Origin: Sulfurifustis variabilis
GTDB lineage: Bacteria > Pseudomonadota > Gammaproteobacteria > Acidiferrobacterales > Sulfurifustaceae
Length of the DNA stretch: 64,000 bases
Direction: 5' to 3'
Assembly (NCBI RefSeq): GCF_002355415.1
Contig: NZ_AP014936.1
Coordinates: 1,116,001 to 1,180,000 of the forward strand
A program made the position numbers and the translations under genes. Positions 21,101-28,384 of the stretch are shown here, piece after piece. The notes under the pieces were generated by a model, which saw only the letters and a list, made by a program, of their open reading frames with translations, did not search any database and had not been told where the DNA came from. The stretch's first letter is position 1. Every line of letters starts with the position of its first letter.

Positions 21101-21916
21101 CTGTTTCCCGATCGCCATCGCGACGTACCCGCCGTCGGGCGTGGGATTGTTCCCGTGGAACAGCATCAGCCCGAAGTTGACACCCGGGTTGGAGTCGATG
21201 ATCTGCTTGGTGACCCGCTTCGCGACGCTTAGGCGGCTTTCGGTCACGGTGACGGACTGGCTACGATAGTTTAGGTAGTTGCCAGTAAAGAACGTGTATT
21301 GTGCCCATGTCGCCAACCTCTTGCCGTTAGCAGTCTGGTTTGTATAGCCGTTGCTTTTATTCTCAAGCCACTTTGAACCCGTGTCTTCGGCATCGGCCAC
21401 GGCGTTGTCATGATCCTGTTTGCAGTCCACGACGCCCGTCGGATCCGGCGTCAAGGCGCTCCAGTTTTTAGTCCAACTTTGAGCGCTCATGGCCGCATAA
21501 AAAGTTGCGGTACCCTGTCCGTTACGATCGGTGGTCTTGTCGACGTGCCAGGGCAGGCCGGAACTCTCGCAGCGGTTATTGTCCGGTGGGATCCATTGGT
21601 CGGGATAGCTTGTCGCAGAAGTCGGCTCCGATTGATTGTTGTCCTCGTCTATCCAGTAAAGCCGGTCAGCCACAAAGGCGTCGCCGGGGTCGCCCGCGTA
21701 TGCGTAAACCGTGTTTGGATCGTACGCTGGCGCCGTCGTCACATTGTTGCCCGCCATGCTCGACGAATTGTCGAAGATGATGAGCACGTTCGGCGCGTCG
21801 TCGCGCGACACTCCCGGCGGCTCGAGATAGATGTCGGTATCGAGGGAAAGGCCGACGCTCGAGTAGCCGAGCGCGGCGCCGATGAACAAGGCAAGCAGAG
21901 TGCGTTTATTGGCCAT
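18104..21916 (-). CDS. pilY1: Type IV pilus tip adhesin PilY1
   Basis: This 1270-residue exported protein has signal peptide MANKRTLLALFIGAALG. An N-terminal vWA-like region has the MIDAS sequence DNSSSM near residue 54. The C-terminal half is a PilY1 beta-propeller (EWAFVPSELL, GMDGTPTFW, YVGDTGGQLWRIDL). Four acidic loops resemble calcium sites: DKDQDG near 686, DNNNNG near 782, DSNRDGEVD near 959 and DFDKDGTLD near 1212; the third is where the regulatory calcium site of Pseudomonas PilY1 lies. It should cap the pilus, promote extension and bind surfaces. It follows pilX by 11 bp. The region from 21.2 to 21.7 kb is richer in AT than its neighbours. Confidence 0.92.
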   Translation of the reverse strand: MANKRTLLALFIGAALGYSSVGLSLDTDIYLEPPGVSRDDAPNVLIIFDNSSSMAGNNVTTAPAYDPNTVYAYAGDPGDAFVADRLYWIDEDNNQSEPTSATSYPDQWIPPDNNRCESSGLPWHVDKTTDRNGQGTATFYAAMSAQSWTKNWSALTPDPTGVVDCKQDHDNAVADAEDTGSKWLENKSNGYTNQTANGKRLATWAQYTFFTGNYLNYRSQSVTVTESRLSVAKRVTKQIIDSNPGVNFGLMLFHGNNPTPDGGYVAMAIGKQNDTVTYNATSMTRKAAIKAMIDDVNPNAYGPACDGSPSEPSNCNSPYVGTPLAETMYEAKLYLSGDTPKYGYAASTAPTPPPDATAKGADGKYVSPFRYTCQQAYIILVTDGNPWVTNDTNADDEIDLLTNIGTFDDGYTYGYSSKLDELARWMYTQDLIDDDILENNQRAITYTIGFDLKPGALDDDQKKDADGQQLLQDTASSSDGEYRSATNASELSGALQAALIDIQTTNSSFAAPALSVNAFNKLFNRDEVYFALFKPSGTKCWDGNVKKFKLCADKTNTTCSFGEIIDKNGTPAIDPVTQRIKDSATSYWTAAADGGDVTKGGAGGQIPAPAARKLYTYRGSYSGLSASSPATLTRIEVSGTNSVYTAAINDPTILGLTDTSADSATTNATDTAQVELVLKWMLGYDVYDKDQDGSTTDERWRHGDPLHSRPVAITYGGTSSDPVIKLFYASNDGVVRIVNDYNGAEEWAFVPSELLNKQFENAQDSVGTHLYGMDGTPTFWIQDNNNNGIIEPDNNDHVYMYIGMRRGGNNIYAFDVTPTAALDDPAYTSGISPKLMWVIRGGPSGDTAYRRLGQTWSKPAVARIRFGCSGAGCETADDSSAKTVLIFGGGYDPSEDDVMPVQAAATAANKIGNAIYVVDPETGERLWWASDGPDSAGNSPTLTLSNMKFGIPSDLALMDSNRDGEVDRIYVGDTGGQLWRIDLGPTLKTNSNGNSKGFVFADVGCTGNNPATDRPNCATIDDYNRRKFFYPPDVAQVTDNQYVENAAESKYDLVAIATGDREDPLDKLTAGGDPVRNRIYAFRDRKIDTYAVSGSTLPTPLTEADLYDATSNVLQDPNGTDYAAALQAIKESDGWYVELKESGASAPTGAPSTWPWVGEKGLAKPVIFDGVLYVTTYVPANDLTAERTCSASEGLAKLHAFNFLNATAAVDFDKDGTLDRTIELGGGIPSETVIVIREDGVSSLVGTSGGAARPEINSKLPRFKTFWYEE

Positions 21917-21927
21917 GGTGGTGACCC

Positions 21928-22437
21928 TTATTCGGACTTGTTCACGATCTGGCTGACCCCTTGGTGCAGGGCTGTCTTGGCGCTGGTCGCGGCGACCTCG
22001 CCCGTGCTCTTCTGGTCGAAGTTCGCGGAATCGAAGTTGATCGCGCTGTAGCCGGATCCCCGCTTGGGTGGGGAAAAGGCGAGAAACTCCGTCGTTACGG
22101 TTGCCTTGGCTTTGTAGGTGCCGGATCCGAAGTCAAAGTCGTTCGTGACGGGGTTGTAAAGATCGAAACTGCCGGCGGTATTCATCGCTCTGCTGAGCCC
22201 GGATTCCGCCGCCTCGAAGGCCCGGTGCGTGTCTTGCGTGTTGCGCGCCATGACGGCCTGCAGCGAGCCCGTATCCATCGCCGAGATCCCCAGTATGGTG
22301 AGCACGAGCAGGATGACGAGGGCCATCACGAGCGCCGTGCCGCACTGTCGACCGACAGGGGGGCGAGCGGCTCTGCCGCGATGCCTCGGCGGCGAGGCAG
22401 CCGCGACGGTAAGGTGGATAGACTCGCGATTATTCAT
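21928..22437 (-). CDS. pilX: Minor pilin PilX
   Basis: This 169-residue protein has the PilX N-terminal signature, with QCG before TALVMALVILLVLTILGISA. The segment before the helix is 33 residues, unusually long and arginine-rich, but there is no later ATG and the start forms ATGA with the pilW stop, so the start is well supported. Glu5 of classical pilins is absent, as usual in PilX. It takes part in the tip complex with PilV, PilW, FimT/FimU and PilY1. Confidence 0.88.
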   Translation of the reverse strand: MNNRESIHLTVAAASPPRHRGRAARPPVGRQCGTALVMALVILLVLTILGISAMDTGSLQAVMARNTQDTHRAFEAAESGLSRAMNTAGSFDLYNPVTNDFDFGSGTYKAKATVTTEFLAFSPPKRGSGYSAINFDSANFDQKSTGEVAATSAKTALHQGVSQIVNKSE

Positions 22438-23555
22438 TGCAGGTTCCGTAGAACCACCGTGGTTCGAAATACTCGGCGCTGGTAGTTATCGTTCTTCGGC
22501 CCATCGTCATAATTCGGGTCGTATTCGCCATCGCCGTCCACGTCATATCCGGGTGTCGTATCTATGAACGGCCTATATTCTTTGCTTCCGCTGTCGGTGT
22601 GCGCGAGGCTTCGTGCGACCAATCCGATCCTGGCGCTGACCACGTTGCTCCAGTTTGTGACCTCGTTGGCTTTGCGATAAACATCGGGTACCCGATCGCC
22701 GTTCACAGTGTCCTCGCCATACAGCAGCTGGAGGTCTTCGATGCCTTCGACGAGCTCGTACTCCTTGGTCTTGACTTCGTCTCCCTCGGTAATCAGCGTA
22801 ATCCGGTGAAGCGCAGGCTGGCCGGATACCTCGCTCTCCTTTACGTAATAGAGCGCGTAGTAGTACTTTGCGATTTTCGCGTCATCTTCGAAAATCTTGC
22901 CGAGATTCTTCGTGGAGTTGCCCGGCACTTTGCTGTCGCCGTCAGAACCGGTGTTGTGCACGACCGTGCCGGTGACAGCGTCCCCCATGTTCCCGGGGCC
23001 CGTGATCTGAAAGAGGGCGCCGGCGCTGCAGTCGTTCACGAAAACAATTTCACCGACCTTGAGGCCCGAGCCGCTGGTATGAAGCGCCGCCGAGGTCGTC
23101 GGCATGAACGGTTCATCGACATCGACTTCCGTGTTGGGGTCGAGGTAACGGATGGCGATTGCATCCGTGCCCGCAAGCATATCGGTGGGCGGAGGGACGG
23201 CCGGGGAAGCCAGCGGATACCAATTGCTCCTGTCATCGGAGCCCTGTATCGGGTTGCTGACGTCGAAGGCTTCGCCACCAGACGAGCCGTTCAGCGTGTT
23301 CGTGACGCTGGTGATTTCATCGGCGCATCCGTAGTAGCCCGCCATGCGCAGGTCTCGCATGATCGTCTGCATGGCGTGTCGGGCGTTTTCCTGGAGACGC
23401 GCCATTCCGTCCTGCATCACGTAGCTTCGTTTGCTGTCCAGTAACAGCGTCGACACCGCGGCAAGAATGAGCAGGCCGATGGTCATCGCGACCATCAGTT
23501 CAACCAGATTCACGCCGTGCATGTTGCGCAGCGGTGTCCGCATGGTCGTCCTCAT
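22434..23555 (-). CDS. pilW: Minor pilin PilW
   Basis: This 373-residue prepilin has its processing site in NMHG followed by VNLVELMVAMTIGLLIL. A large globular domain contains GYYGCADE and many surface loops, matching the size of PilW proteins. The ATG at 23555 overlaps the pilV stop as ATGA; the longer frame from 23603 would overlap pilV and is not needed. Its stop also overlaps the pilX start, so pilV, pilW and pilX are translationally chained. Confidence 0.9.
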   Translation of the reverse strand: MRTTMRTPLRNMHGVNLVELMVAMTIGLLILAAVSTLLLDSKRSYVMQDGMARLQENARHAMQTIMRDLRMAGYYGCADEITSVTNTLNGSSGGEAFDVSNPIQGSDDRSNWYPLASPAVPPPTDMLAGTDAIAIRYLDPNTEVDVDEPFMPTTSAALHTSGSGLKVGEIVFVNDCSAGALFQITGPGNMGDAVTGTVVHNTGSDGDSKVPGNSTKNLGKIFEDDAKIAKYYYALYYVKESEVSGQPALHRITLITEGDEVKTKEYELVEGIEDLQLLYGEDTVNGDRVPDVYRKANEVTNWSNVVSARIGLVARSLAHTDSGSKEYRPFIDTTPGYDVDGDGEYDPNYDDGPKNDNYQRRVFRTTVVLRNLQ

Positions 23556-24025
23556 AGCTCGACCACCCATTCCTGCTGTACCGCGAAATCGCGCTCCATC
23601 CACCGCATCACAATCGTGTACTGATTACCGTCTTTGGTGACCGTCGAACGCTCATTACCCTGCGGCAGGATGCGCGCCTGGTCCTGGTACCACTTGCCGA
23701 CGTCGTAAGTAGCCATTGTGTTGCTGTCGCAGACCACCGCATCGCACTTGCAGGTGCTGGCTGCGCAGGAGTCGTATGCGCCTTTCTTGCTGTTGATCGC
23801 GGTTTCATCCGGAATGTGGTAATAGCTTGCCGCCTTGGGGTTGGCGCGGATGCGGTCGATCAGTTCATACGCGAGCATCGAGGCCTGGGTGCGCAAGTAA
23901 CCGTCGGTGTTCAGCTGCATCGCTTGAACCTGCAACAGCGCGAGACCCAGGAGCCCGAGCGAAAGCACCAGCAGGGCGATGAGCACCTCGACCAACGTAA
24001 ATCCGGAAAATCGGCTATTCCGCAT
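23552..24025 (-). CDS. pilV: Minor pilin PilV
   Basis: This 157-residue prepilin has leader MRNSRFSG followed by FTLVEVLIALLVLSLGLLGLALLQ, the extended Leu-rich helix typical of PilV. Cysteines CAASTCKCDAVVC cluster in the globular domain near residues 85-98, likely in disulfides. It lies 8 bp after fimT and overlaps pilW by 4 bp. Confidence 0.9.
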   Translation of the reverse strand: MRNSRFSGFTLVEVLIALLVLSLGLLGLALLQVQAMQLNTDGYLRTQASMLAYELIDRIRANPKAASYYHIPDETAINSKKGAYDSCAASTCKCDAVVCDSNTMATYDVGKWYQDQARILPQGNERSTVTKDGNQYTIVMRWMERDFAVQQEWVVEL

Positions 24026-24033
24026 GGGTGTTT

Positions 24034-24600
24034 CTAACAGTCGATGTTCGCGAGCGTGTGGCGGCCGAACTCGTTGACCGTGACCTTGCGGCCCCGGCCG
24101 AGCTTCGTGTTACAGAAGGAGTACTCGATGGCGTCGTCTGTATCGGTGGCCCTTAGCGCGGGTACGGCCCCCTGCCGGTCGTAGAGGGAGAGATTGATGC
24201 CACCCCCCGTCGACAGAACGGAGCTGGCGGCCATGGAACCGGGTAGGCTTTCTCTCGCGCGGACGACCTCGTCGGTTCCTGCCGTCCAGGCCGAGTTGCC
24301 GTCTTTGTCTACGAATACGAGCCAACCGCGCTCCCAGGTGGAGGCGGAACACGTTGACGCGTCGGTCGAGGTGCAAACCCCGACCCTTAAGCCGCGCTTC
24401 ACCGCCTCGGTGCGGGCCACGCTGAGATCCGAGATAAGGTTGTTTGTCGCCGACGTGAGCCGATTGCTTTCTACAAACCTGTTAATCGCCGGCAAACCAA
24501 CACCAAGCAGAACCCCGATAACCACCAGGGTGGCCATAAGCTCGACGAGGTTAAACCCGGCCATAGACCTGCAAAAATGCCGAAAACCGACCGACGGCAT
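24034..24600 (-). CDS. fimT: Minor pilin FimT/FimU-type, first gene of the minor-pilin operon
   Basis: This GspH/FimT-domain prepilin has processing site SMAG followed by FNLVELMATLVVIGVLLGVG and a globular domain with VARTEAVKRGLRVGVC and a C-terminal NEFGRHTLANIDC. Three starts are possible: 24711 (leader of 52, unlikely), 24600 (MPSVGFRHFCRSMAG, leader 15) and 24564 (MAG only, with AGGT upstream). I prefer 24600 because the leader length is normal, but its ribosome site is poor. It is the operon leader and probably works in the pilus tip priming complex. FimT also binds DNA during uptake in some species; that role is not shown here. Confidence 0.83.
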   Translation of the reverse strand: MPSVGFRHFCRSMAGFNLVELMATLVVIGVLLGVGLPAINRFVESNRLTSATNNLISDLSVARTEAVKRGLRVGVCTSTDASTCSASTWERGWLVFVDKDGNSAWTAGTDEVVRARESLPGSMAASSVLSTGGGINLSLYDRQGAVPALRATDTDDAIEYSFCNTKLGRGRKVTVNEFGRHTLANIDC

Positions 24601-24620
24601 AAAAGCGGGGACGAACGGAT

Positions 24621-24673
24621 ATTTATCCTGCAGATAAATGCAGACGAACGGTTCCTTTTGGCAGACAAAAGGA
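24621..24673. repeat. Two adjacent inverted repeats upstream of fimT
   Basis: ATTTATC (24621-24627) pairs with GATAAAT (24633-24639) around a five-base loop. TCCTTTTG (24653-24660) pairs with CAAAAGGA (24666-24673), also around five bases. The 9-mer GACGAACGG occurs twice around the first one (24610 and 24643). They lie in the fimT leader or in its extended frame. The gap from 24712 to 24960 otherwise holds the FNR box and the -10 box listed separately. Confidence 0.55.
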
Positions 24674-24865
24674 GCCTTCGAGTACCTGCGTAACTTTCTC
24701 TCTAAAGCCATTTAGCGGTTGGGCTGCTGGATTTGTTTCTGTCTACTGAAGAGTCTAATTCGGAGTACCCCGACTTCAATTGCCGCTTTACGTCAGTTTC
24801 ACGAGAATTGCCCCGTTGCTGGAGCACGAGCGGGGGAGAAACGCTGACGAGTACGTTCGTTAGAA

Positions 24866-24879
24866 TTGATGCAAATCAA
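24866..24879. promoter_or_regulatory. FNR/ANR-type binding site upstream of the fur-like gene
   Basis: TTGAT-GCAA-ATCAA is a perfect match to the FNR consensus TTGAT-N4-ATCAA. It lies between the divergent fimT and fur-like genes. Measured against the -10 box at 24947-24952, its centre is near -86 relative to the fur-like start site, too far for class II activation; it could be a class I site, a repressing site, or serve a promoter I cannot see. Confidence 0.6.
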
Positions 24880-24946
24880 GGCGCTTCGTGCCTGGGGCTG
24901 GCAATTTTTCGCCTACCCGAGGGTGGCGCCTCAAATCGTCTCGTTT

Positions 24947-24952
24947 TATACT
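24947..24952 (+). promoter_or_regulatory. -10 box of the fur-like gene
   Basis: TATACT lies only 8 bp before the ATG pair at 24961/24964, so the transcript would be leaderless or nearly so. No Shine-Dalgarno sequence precedes these ATGs and no good -35 box is visible. Confidence 0.35.
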
Positions 24953-24960
24953 TATTCCAA

Positions 24961-25398
24961 ATGATGCACGCACACGCGACCGAGCACGGCAAAAGACTTT
25001 CTCAACCCGAGATCGTCGCCCTGCTTCGTGGTCGGGGTATCAATCCGACCACGCAGCGGATTCAGATCGTCAGGGTTCTCTTCGAGCGCGGGACGCACCT
25101 GTCGGCCGAGGACGTCTTCAGGGCGGTCAACGCCGAGTCGCACCACGTGTCAAAGGCGACCGTCTATAACACGCTCGGGCTCCTCGCCGAGAAGGGCGTG
25201 GTCCGGGAGGTGATCGCGGACCCGACGCGTATCTTCTACGATCCCAATACGGCGCCGCATCACCATCTCTACGACGAGGGAACCGGACAGCTGACGGACA
25301 TCGACGCCGGCGAAGTGCAGGTGAGTGGCCTCCCCGAGTTACCCGAGGGCGCCATGCTTCAGGGCGTCGACGTGATCGTCCGCTTCCGCGCCAAGTAG
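24961..25398 (+). CDS. Fur-family transcriptional regulator (Irr/PerR-like, no cysteines)
   Basis: This 145-residue protein has the Fur winged helix (GINPTTQRIQIVRVLFE, HHVSKATVYNTLGLLAEKGVV) and the C-terminal dimerisation domain. The metal region reads APHHHLYDEGTGQLTDID and contains neither the CxxC structural zinc site nor any other cysteine. That histidine cluster recalls Irr- or PerR-type members more than canonical Fur, so haem, iron or peroxide sensing is possible; this is inference. The ATG at 24961 is used; a longer frame from 24733 overlaps the promoter region. It is divergent from the minor-pilin operon and lies near an FNR-type box. Confidence 0.85.
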   Translation: MMHAHATEHGKRLSQPEIVALLRGRGINPTTQRIQIVRVLFERGTHLSAEDVFRAVNAESHHVSKATVYNTLGLLAEKGVVREVIADPTRIFYDPNTAPHHHLYDEGTGQLTDIDAGEVQVSGLPELPEGAMLQGVDVIVRFRAK

Positions 25399-25443
25399 TC
25401 GCCTGTTTCGCCGTCATTCTGTTCAGGCCGGCCGCCGCGCCGC

Positions 25444-25472
25444 TTGGTTGCGGCCCCCCTTCGCCGTATACT
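25444..25472 (+). promoter_or_regulatory. Promoter of tRNA-Thr
   Basis: TTGGTT (25444-25449), a 17-bp spacer and TATACT (25467-25472), followed by a GC-rich discriminator typical of stable-RNA promoters. The tRNA begins 20 bp downstream. Confidence 0.6.
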
Positions 25473-25491
25473 GCCCGCCTTTCCGCTGCCC

Positions 25492-25568
<77 letters not shown>

Positions 25569-25763
25569 ACCGCTCCGTCATCACCCCATTTCCCTTCTGC
25601 CGAGGTAAATCGGCCCCTGTCCTGCCGAGCGATCGCCGCCCGTCGCGTGACGTGGCGGACTTTCCGCGGCACCGCACCCGGGAACAATAACCCCGCCTTC
25701 TCAGATTTTTTTGGCGCGTTTCCATGAGCTAGCCTTGGTCCCCCAAGACAAGGAGACGGCGAG

Positions 25764-25964
25764 ATGGCGATCGTCAAGGTCATCGAGGTGTTGGCTCAGT
25801 CGGACAAGAGCTGGGAAGACGCGGCCCATAGCGCGCTCCAGGAGGCGTCTAAAACGGTGCGAAACATCAAATCGATTTACGTCAAGGAGTTGCAGGCGAA
25901 GGTGGAGAACAACCGCATTTCCGAATATCGCGTCAATGCGAAGATTTCATTCGTAGTGGAGTGA
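25764..25964 (+). CDS. Dodecin (flavin-binding storage protein)
   Basis: This 66-residue protein has the whole dodecin fold: MAIVKVIEVLAQSDKSWEDA, the single helix, and RNIKSIYVKELQAKVENN leading to the final strands. Dodecins assemble as hollow dodecamers that bind FMN, riboflavin or CoA-like ligands and buffer free flavin. AAGGAGACG provides a good ribosome site. It stands alone between tRNA-Thr and the zinc-ribbon gene, in a stress-type neighbourhood. Confidence 0.92.
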   Translation: MAIVKVIEVLAQSDKSWEDAAHSALQEASKTVRNIKSIYVKELQAKVENNRISEYRVNAKISFVVE

Positions 25965-26060
25965 CCCGCTGGCCGGGGGCGGAACGGCCCGCGCGGACGG
26001 CACCAGGCGCCCACGCGCGGAGCATCCGGGCGGAGTGATTCGATCTCTCGCGGAGGAAGC

Positions 26061-26741
26061 ATGACAGAGAGGAAGACCACGGCGGCATGGCGCTCGCCGG
26101 CGGGCGAGGACGCAGTGGACGAGCGGCGTCGCATGATCGCCGAGGCAGCCTACTTCCGCGCGGCCGCGCGCGGTTTTCGGGGCGGGGACCCGGTGCAGGA
26201 CTGGCTGGCTGCCGAGGCCGAGATCGACCAGGCGCTGCCGCCGCCCGAGCGGCAGACCGAGGAGCGGGCGATTTACGAACAGCTGCGGGAGGAGATCGAA
26301 CGCCGTTTCGCCGAGATGCGCGGCGCGGTGAACGCCGACGGCGTGCGCGCCGCGGTCGACCGCGCCGTCGTTCAGCTCAAGGAGATGGGTGGCTATACCG
26401 CCGACGCAATCAACAAGGTCGCCGATACCGTGAAAAAGGATCTCGCCAGCGCCGCGGTCAAGATGGGTCCGGAATGGCAGAGGTTTTCGGCAAAGTCGGC
26501 GGATTCCTTCGCCGTGTGGCGTGACCGGGGCCGTGGCTTTCTGGCCGGCGCGGCGACGGCGGTGGGCGAATGGCTTCAACAGGCCGGGCGCCGATTCGAG
26601 CAGCAGTCCTACCGGGCCGGTGAAATGACGGCAAGCGGGAGCTTCGAATGCACGGCGTGCGGGGAAAAGCTGAGCCTCGCACAACCCGGGCATCTGCCGC
26701 CGTGCCCGAATTGCCGAAACCTGGAATTTCGTCGTTTGTAG
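26061..26741 (+). CDS. DUF2934 / zinc-ribbon (DUF1451-type) protein
   Basis: In this 226-residue protein, residues about 17-60 resemble DUF2934 (RRRMIAEAAYFRAAARGFRGGDPVQDWLAAEAEID), the middle is an amphipathic helix-rich region rich in Ala and charged residues, and the C-terminus is a zinc ribbon FECTACGEKLSL...PPCPNCRNLEFRR of the DUF1451 type. Four cysteines form two CxxC knuckles. No function is established; DUF1451 proteins are cytosolic and of unknown role. AGGAAGC precedes the ATG. It converges on the R3H-ATPase gene. Confidence 0.8.
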   Translation: MTERKTTAAWRSPAGEDAVDERRRMIAEAAYFRAAARGFRGGDPVQDWLAAEAEIDQALPPPERQTEERAIYEQLREEIERRFAEMRGAVNADGVRAAVDRAVVQLKEMGGYTADAINKVADTVKKDLASAAVKMGPEWQRFSAKSADSFAVWRDRGRGFLAGAATAVGEWLQQAGRRFEQQSYRAGEMTASGSFECTACGEKLSLAQPGHLPPCPNCRNLEFRRL

Positions 26742-26790
26742 GGCTCGCCGGGGCCCCTGCACGGGAGTCATCCCCGGCCGAGTTCGGGGA

Positions 26791-28326
26791 TCAGTGGCGT
26801 CTCGGGTGGATGACCAGATGCTTCAGCGGTTCGCGCCCGGCCGCTTCCGCGTCGAGATGGTAGCGGACGATCATGCGGTGCTGCATGCGGCGTATCATCG
26901 GCCGGCGGGGCGCAAGCGCGACTTCCACGCCTTCGTTCAGTACTCGCTGTATCGCGTGCTCGACCTCGCGAACGGCGTCTTTCACCTCTTCGTCGTCGAA
27001 GCCCTGCATGACGTTGAAGACGTTTTGGAGCACACGGCGCAGCTGTGCCGTGGTGTTGCTCTTCACGACGTGCAGGGGCAGTCCGGTGGCATCGACCAGG
27101 CGCGTGAGTCGGGCATCTTCCGCGCGCGATCGCAGGGCCACTATGAGATCTGAGTCCTCCGGGCGTCGTGCGGCCCGGGCATTGACCCGCAGGTCGCGTA
27201 TCACGCGCTCGAGCAGGTCGCGACTGAGCGCGTAGGGATAGACGCGTACCGTCTTTTCGTGGGAGGGCGGGAGACGTTCGGCAACGCCGGCTTCCTCGGA
27301 GGGCCGGCGTTCGTCGGCGATCTCGCGCGCGCGTACGGTCGTTCCCCGTGTGCGGCGCTCGCCGCCCGGGTCCATGCCTTCCAGCAGCCGGTCGACCGCG
27401 AGCGCGGTGTCGCGATGGACGACGACCTCGTCGCGCTCGACGATTTCAACCACGATATCGAAGGTCGGCGGCGCGCGGCGCTCGGTGACGGTCTTGGGCG
27501 AACCGCGGCGGCGCGCCTCGTCGTCCGACAGCGTGACCACGTGCACGCCGCCGACCAGGTCGGAGAGCGTCGGGTTCATGACGAGGTTTTCGAGCGTGTT
27601 GCCGTGCGCCGTTCCGATCAGCTGCACGCCGCGTTCGGCAATCGTGCGTGCCGCCGCCGCTTCCGCCTCGGTGCCGATCTCGTCCACGACGATCACCTCG
27701 GGCATGTGGTTTTCCACCGCCTCGATCATCACCGCGTGCTGGCGCTCGGGATGGGGGACCTGCATGCGGCGGGCTTCTCCGATGGCGGGATGGGGGATGT
27801 CACCGTCGCCTGCGACCTCGTTCGAAGTGTCGATCACGATGACGCGCCGGCTCAGATCGTCGGCGAGTACGCGCGCCGCTTCGCGCAGCTTGGTCGTCTT
27901 GCCGATTCCCGGCCGGCCGAGGATGAGGAGGTTACGCCCGCTTTCGAGCAGGTCGCGCAGGATGTCGATCGTGCCGTGGACCGCCCGTCCGACACGCAGT
28001 GTCAGCCCGACGATCTGACCCTTCCGGTTTCGGAGGGCCGCAATCCGGTGCAGGGTTCGGGCGATCCCGGCCCGATTGTCCTCGGTGAACTCGCCGATAC
28101 GGTCGATGACGTGGGCGAGGTCCTCCGGCCGGACGGCGCGCTGCGAGAGCGCCCTGGTGCGCCCGTCGATCCGCGCGGCAGCGGGCCGCCCGAGGTCCAT
28201 GACGATCTCGGTGAGTGCGGTGCGGTCCGTATCGGTCAGGCTCCGGCGCAGGGAATCGGGCAGTACGGCCAGGAGGAGATCCAGCTCGTCGCTGCCCGGA
28301 GCAGATTGGGCGAGGGCGTCCGCCAT
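26791..28326 (-). CDS. AAA ATPase with C-terminal R3H nucleic-acid-binding domain (Ycf45/SpoIIIAA-like)
   Basis: In this protein of about 511 residues the ATPase core has Walker A GRPGIGKTT, Walker B EVIVVDEIGTEAE and VQLIGTAHGNTLENL, the arrangement of the Ycf45/SpoIIIAA-like family. A central region (about 270-420) is variable, with VYPYALSRDLLERVI typical of the family. The C-terminal R3H-like stretch (about 430-511) suggests single-stranded nucleic acid binding. Its role in bacteria is not established. An ATG at 28356 would add 10 residues; neither has a clear ribosome site, so the start is uncertain. It follows the BCAM0308-like gene on the same strand by about 60 bp. Confidence 0.85.
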   Translation of the reverse strand: MADALAQSAPGSDELDLLLAVLPDSLRRSLTDTDRTALTEIVMDLGRPAAARIDGRTRALSQRAVRPEDLAHVIDRIGEFTEDNRAGIARTLHRIAALRNRKGQIVGLTLRVGRAVHGTIDILRDLLESGRNLLILGRPGIGKTTKLREAARVLADDLSRRVIVIDTSNEVAGDGDIPHPAIGEARRMQVPHPERQHAVMIEAVENHMPEVIVVDEIGTEAEAAAARTIAERGVQLIGTAHGNTLENLVMNPTLSDLVGGVHVVTLSDDEARRRGSPKTVTERRAPPTFDIVVEIVERDEVVVHRDTALAVDRLLEGMDPGGERRTRGTTVRAREIADERRPSEEAGVAERLPPSHEKTVRVYPYALSRDLLERVIRDLRVNARAARRPEDSDLIVALRSRAEDARLTRLVDATGLPLHVVKSNTTAQLRRVLQNVFNVMQGFDDEEVKDAVREVEHAIQRVLNEGVEVALAPRRPMIRRMQHRMIVRYHLDAEAAGREPLKHLVIHPRRH

Positions 28327-28384
28327 GCCGTCAATCATACACGGGGCGCTCGGCATCCCGTTGCCCGGTGTACTGGCAAACGCT

